This document shows, in pieces, positions 5,310 to 7,774 of a DNA stretch of 7,774 nucleotides. Under the pieces are notes generated by a model. That model saw only the letters and a list, made by a program, of their open reading frames with translations. It made no database searches and was not told where the DNA came from. A program made the position numbers and the translations under genes. Numbering within the stretch: position 1 is the stretch's first letter; each line of letters opens with the position of its first letter. Source of the stretch: CAXSDR01 sp964236445 (GTDB taxonomy: Bacteria > Actinomycetota > Actinomycetes > Motilibacterales > Motilibacteraceae); NCBI GenBank assembly GCA_964236445.1, contig CAXSDR010000128.1:1-7774 (forward strand), given 5' to 3'.

Positions 5310-6065
5310 CTACCGGAGCGGCGGCCTGCTTCCGAGGACCGCCGTGCCGACGCGCAGGTGTGTCGCACCGGCGGCGACCGCTGCCTCCAGATCGCCGCTC
5401 ATTCCCGCGCTGATCCAGGTCGCGGCGGGGTGCTCGCGCCGGACGTCGGCCGCCACCGCCGCCAACGTGGCGAACGCCTCGGCCGCCGCGTCGAGCACCG
5501 CGGCGCCCGTCACCCCGCCGGCCCCAGGCTCGGACGGGCGCGGGGCCACCCCCATCACGCCGGCGAGGCGCAGCGACGTGCACGCGGCGACGCCATCGCA
5601 CAGGGCGCGTACGTCGCCGGGCTGGGCGCCGCCACGGGACGTGGCTTCCGGCGAGCCGGGGGCCGGGTCCAGCGAGACCTGCACCAGCACATCGAGGGTG
5701 CGCCCGGCCCGCTCGGCGCCCGAGTCGAGCGCGCGCACGAGCCCGGGGCGGTCGACCGAGTGCACGACGTCGGTGTAGCGGGCGACGGATGCCGCCTTGT
5801 TGCTCTGCACGCGGCCCACGAAGTGCCAGCGCAAGCCGAGGTCCTGGCACGCTTGGGCCTTCGCGGCGGCCTCGTGGTCGCGGTTCTCCCCGACGTCGGT
5901 CGCGCCGAGGCCGGCGAGCAGGCGTACGTCGTCGGCCGGCCAGGTCTTGGTGACGACGATGAGGGTGAGGTCGTCAGCGCTGCGCCCGGCGGCGTGGCAG
6001 GCGCGGCGGATGCGCTCCTGGATCGAGGTCAGACCGTCCGCGAGCTCGTCGCGGCGTGCGCTCAC
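5310..6065 (-). CDS. yggS: YggS family pyridoxal phosphate homeostasis protein
   Basis: A cytoplasmic PLP-binding TIM-barrel protein (PLPBP/YlmE family) that buffers pyridoxal 5'-phosphate and affects amino acid pools; it has no firmly known catalytic activity. It is 251 aa from the GTG at 6065. The PLP lysine is K40 in 'LIVVTKTWP' (35-43). Other family motifs are 'GENR' (59-62), 'WHFVGRVQSNK' (80-90), 'GVMGVAP' in the third quarter, and 'GMSGDLEAAVAAGATHLRVG' (221-240) ending 'GTAVLGSRP', which forms the phosphate-binding part. The GTG is chosen because it overlaps the pgeF stop as GTGA (6065-6062). The frame stays open upstream to 6176, but the extra 37 residues would lie within pgeF, are Arg-rich and resemble nothing in the family. 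Expression is likely coupled to pgeF. Confidence 0.94.
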   Translation of the reverse strand: MSARRDELADGLTSIQERIRRACHAAGRSADDLTLIVVTKTWPADDVRLLAGLGATDVGENRDHEAAAKAQACQDLGLRWHFVGRVQSNKAASVARYTDVVHSVDRPGLVRALDSGAERAGRTLDVLVQVSLDPAPGSPEATSRGGAQPGDVRALCDGVAACTSLRLAGVMGVAPRPSEPGAGGVTGAAVLDAAAEAFATLAAVAADVRREHPAATWISAGMSGDLEAAVAAGATHLRVGTAVLGSRPPLR

Positions 6066-6781
6066 GGGGCGAGCCACGCCAGCAGCGCGTAGCGGCCGGT
6101 CGTGCGCTCGCGGCGGTAGCTGAAGAGGTCGTCGCGTTCGAAGGAGCAGCCGTCGATCAGACGAACCTCGTCGCACGTCGCGGCGAGCTGCGAGAGGACC
6201 CCGGCGGCAACGTCGAGCGACGGCGCACCGCAGCGGTCGACCGAGCGCGAGACGGGCTCACGCTCGCTGACCTCTTCGCGCAGATCGAGGGGCACGGGAT
6301 AGCACCGGGCACAGATCGACGGACCGACGCGCGCAACGAGCTCGCGGGCACCGAGCCGGCGCATCGTGGTGACGAGGGCGTCGCAGACGCCGTCGGCCAT
6401 GCCGCGTCGGCCCGCGTGCGCGACGCCCACCAGGCCCTCGCCGGGCGCCGCCACAACGACGGGCGTGCAGTCGGCGACAAGGACGCCGAGGACGAGACCG
6501 CGCCGGCGGGTGACCATCGCATCGGCCTCGGCCGGCTCGCCGACCCAGGGGCCGTCGACCACCGCGACGTCGCGGCCGTGCACCTGACGGGCCAGCACGA
6601 GCGACTCGACACCCATGGCGAGCGCCGACATCACGCGGTGCCGGTTCTCGGCAACCGCCGCCGGCTCGTCACCGACGTGGTCGCCGAGGTTCAGCGAGGC
6701 GAACGCCCCGGCACTCGCGCCACCGTGGCGGTCGGTGACGGCGATGCCGACGTCACCGACCTGCTCGCGATGAGCGAACAC
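6062..6781 (-). CDS. pgeF: Peptidoglycan editing factor PgeF (YfiH/YlmD, multicopper oxidase-like domain)
   Basis: Cytoplasmic protein of 239 aa in the YfiH/DUF152 family. Members act on purine nucleosides (phosphorylase/deaminase activity) and in E. coli keep incorrect residues out of muropeptide stems. The Zn-type active-site residues are in place: H68 in 'ARQVHG' (64-69), C105 in 'VADCTP' (102-107) and H122 in 'VAHAGRRG' (120-127). The N-terminal 'TDRHGGASAGAFASLNLGDH' (16-35) and 'VGPSICARCYPV' (152-163) also match. The usual HAGWRG is HAGRRG here, with Arg instead of Trp. The GTG at 6781 follows the ftsZ TAG with no intervening base, and no other ATG or GTG occurs before the first conserved motif. 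There is no clear SD, so it is probably translated by re-initiation after ftsZ. It overlaps yggS by 4 bases. Confidence 0.94.
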   Translation of the reverse strand: MFAHREQVGDVGIAVTDRHGGASAGAFASLNLGDHVGDEPAAVAENRHRVMSALAMGVESLVLARQVHGRDVAVVDGPWVGEPAEADAMVTRRRGLVLGVLVADCTPVVVAAPGEGLVGVAHAGRRGMADGVCDALVTTMRRLGARELVARVGPSICARCYPVPLDLREEVSEREPVSRSVDRCGAPSLDVAAGVLSQLAATCDEVRLIDGCSFERDDLFSYRRERTTGRYALLAWLAP

Positions 6782-7774
6782 CTACTTGAGGAAGTCGGGG
6801 ACGTCGAGGTCGTCGTTGTCGTCGAACACGATCGTGCGCGACGGCCGGAGCGGGCGGGACTCGCGCGGCTCGCGCGAGTCGCGCGCGTCACGACCCTCCG
6901 TGCGCGGCTCGGGTCGGCTGTCGAGCGGACCACTCCCTCCCGCGCCGGCGGCCACCGGCGTACGCAACGGCGTCGACTGCTGCGGGGGGCTGCTCGGCAG
7001 GATCACCGTGGACGGTGAGCGCCGTGCCGCCGCCTGCTCGGCTGCAGATCGGCGCTTGGGTGCTCCCCCGTCGAAACCGGCGGCGATGACCGTCACCCGT
7101 ACCTCGTCACCCAGGGCGTCGTCGATGACGGCACCGAAGATGATGTTGGCCTCGGGGTGGGCGTGCTCCGCGACCAGCTGCGCGGCCTCGTTGATCTCGA
7201 ACAGGCCGAGGTCGGAGCCTCCGGCGACCGAGAGCAGCACGCCGTGCGCGCCGTCGACGGACGCCTCGAGGAGCGGGCTCGAGATGGCCTGCTCCGCGGC
7301 AGCGATGGCACGGTCCTCGCCGCGAGCCGAGCCGATGCCCATCAGGGCCGAGCCGGCGCCCGACATCACGCTCTTCACGTCGGCGAAGTCGAGGTTGATC
7401 AGGCCAGGTGTCGTGATGAGGTCGGTGATGCCGGAGACACCCTGCAGCAGCACCTGGTCGGCCTGCTTGAAGGCGTCGAGGACGCTGATCTGACGGTCGG
7501 CGATCGAGAGCAGCCGGTCGTTCGGGATGACGATGAGCGTGTCGACAGCCGCGCGCAGCTCGTCGATGCCCGACTCGGCGCTGCCGGCTCGGCGACGGCC
7601 CTCGAACGTGAACGGGCGCGTCACGACGCCGATGGTGAGGGCGCCGAGCTGGCGGGCCATCTTGGCCACCACAGGCGCTCCTCCGGTGCCGGTGCCCCCG
7701 CCCTCGCCCGCCGTGACGAAGACCATGTCGGCGCCCTTGAGCACCTCTTCGATCTCCTCGGCGTGATCCTCGGC
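6782..7774 (-). CDS. ftsZ: Cell division GTPase FtsZ (N-terminus outside the window)
   Basis: Tubulin-like GTPase that polymerises into the division ring. 330 residues are visible; roughly the first 80, including the earliest GTP-binding loops, lie beyond the right edge. The tubulin signature 'GGGTGTGGAP' is at 25-34 of the fragment, 'VTRPFTFEGRRR' at 51-62, 'NDRLL' at 85-89, and the catalytic T7 loop 'NLDFADV' at 127-133, with the aspartates that complete the GTPase site of the next subunit. The C-terminal domain runs to about 238. A disordered linker (about 241-319) is rich in Ser, Pro, Arg, Asp and Glu. The last residues 'DDNDDLDVPDFLK' (318-330) are the conserved tail that binds SepF and other partners. 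The TAG stop abuts the pgeF start. The fragment reads without interruption; identity is certain. Confidence 0.97.
   Translation of the reverse strand, partial: AEDHAEEIEEVLKGADMVFVTAGEGGGTGTGGAPVVAKMARQLGALTIGVVTRPFTFEGRRRAGSAESGIDELRAAVDTLIVIPNDRLLSIADRQISVLDAFKQADQVLLQGVSGITDLITTPGLINLDFADVKSVMSGAGSALMGIGSARGEDRAIAAAEQAISSPLLEASVDGAHGVLLSVAGGSDLGLFEINEAAQLVAEHAHPEANIIFGAVIDDALGDEVRVTVIAAGFDGGAPKRRSAAEQAAARRSPSTVILPSSPPQQSTPLRTPVAAGAGGSGPLDSRPEPRTEGRDARDSREPRESRPLRPSRTIVFDDNDDLDVPDFLK
6858..6880. repeat. Perfect 9-bp inverted repeat inside the ftsZ linker coding region
   Basis: GACTCGCGC (6858-6866) and GCGCGAGTC (6872-6880) pair perfectly around the 5-base loop GGCTC. The element encodes part of an R-D-S-R-E-P-R-E-S-R stretch of the FtsZ linker and lies about 75 bases before the stop. 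In the ftsZ mRNA it would form a stable hairpin just before the pgeF start. It may affect processing, attenuation or read-through, or be a by-product of repetitive Arg/Ser/Glu codons. Confidence 0.55.

Noticed and set aside
5160..6092. 310-residue plus-strand frame opposite yggS and sepF
   Set aside because: Antisense shadow of well-conserved genes; Arg/Ala/Gly/His-rich with no motif.
6056..7018. 320-residue plus-strand frame opposite pgeF and the ftsZ end
   Set aside because: Antisense shadow of pgeF and ftsZ; no SD and no recognisable domain.
1..7774. Search for CRISPR arrays, tRNA genes, IS elements, toxin-antitoxin or phage-defence genes
   Set aside because: No regularly spaced repeats, cloverleaf-like sequence, transposase motifs or defence-type domains were seen. 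The window is mostly a conserved housekeeping and division locus.

Overview
The window is very GC-rich, densely coding chromosomal DNA with GTG and TTG starts, and it comes from an actinobacterium. The best evidence is the right-hand half. It carries the actinobacterial form of the division cluster, ftsZ-pgeF-yggS-sepF-yggT-divIVA, with a Wag31-type DivIVA and an FtsZ that ends in the DDLDVPDFLK-type tail. A Micrococcales-like lineage is a reasonable guess, but the sequence alone does not fix the genus.

Layout. (1) Positions 3-686 (+) hold the C-terminal 227 residues of isoleucyl-tRNA synthetase (ileS). (2) Positions 773-1366 (+) hold a 197-residue hypothetical protein with a strong ribosome binding site. 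(3) Positions 1367-1446 are a short regulatory gap. It contains a perfect 16-bp palindrome and an upstream degenerate copy one double-turn away, the likely operators of the next gene. (4) Positions 1447-2133 (+) encode a TetR-family repressor. It is followed after 2 bp by a zinc-independent quinone oxidoreductase-like dehydrogenase (2136-3146, +). Together they look like an autoregulated two-gene stress or detoxification operon. (5) Positions 3147-3503 are a convergent intergenic region with hairpins but no convincing gene. (6) From 3504 to the right edge everything is on the minus strand. Read in transcription order these genes are ftsZ (5' end outside the window), pgeF, yggS, sepF, yggT and divIVA.

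How the genes work together. FtsZ forms the cytokinetic ring. SepF anchors and bundles FtsZ at the membrane. YggT is a small membrane protein of the same cluster. DivIVA (Wag31) marks curved membrane and poles and directs polar growth in actinobacteria. PgeF (peptidoglycan editing, purine nucleoside phosphorylase-like) and YggS (PLP homeostasis) are housekeeping genes translationally coupled to ftsZ: ftsZ stop and pgeF start abut with no gap, and pgeF and yggS overlap by GTGA. The TetR/oxidoreductase pair and the hypothetical gene are accessory and have no obvious link to division.

I found no tRNA, rRNA, CRISPR array, insertion sequence or phage gene. Most of the window is a well-known conserved locus. 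The least explained items are the hypothetical gene at 773-1366, the tandem operator at 1388-1425, the head-on orientation of ileS to the division cluster, and a perfect hairpin inside the ftsZ linker region.
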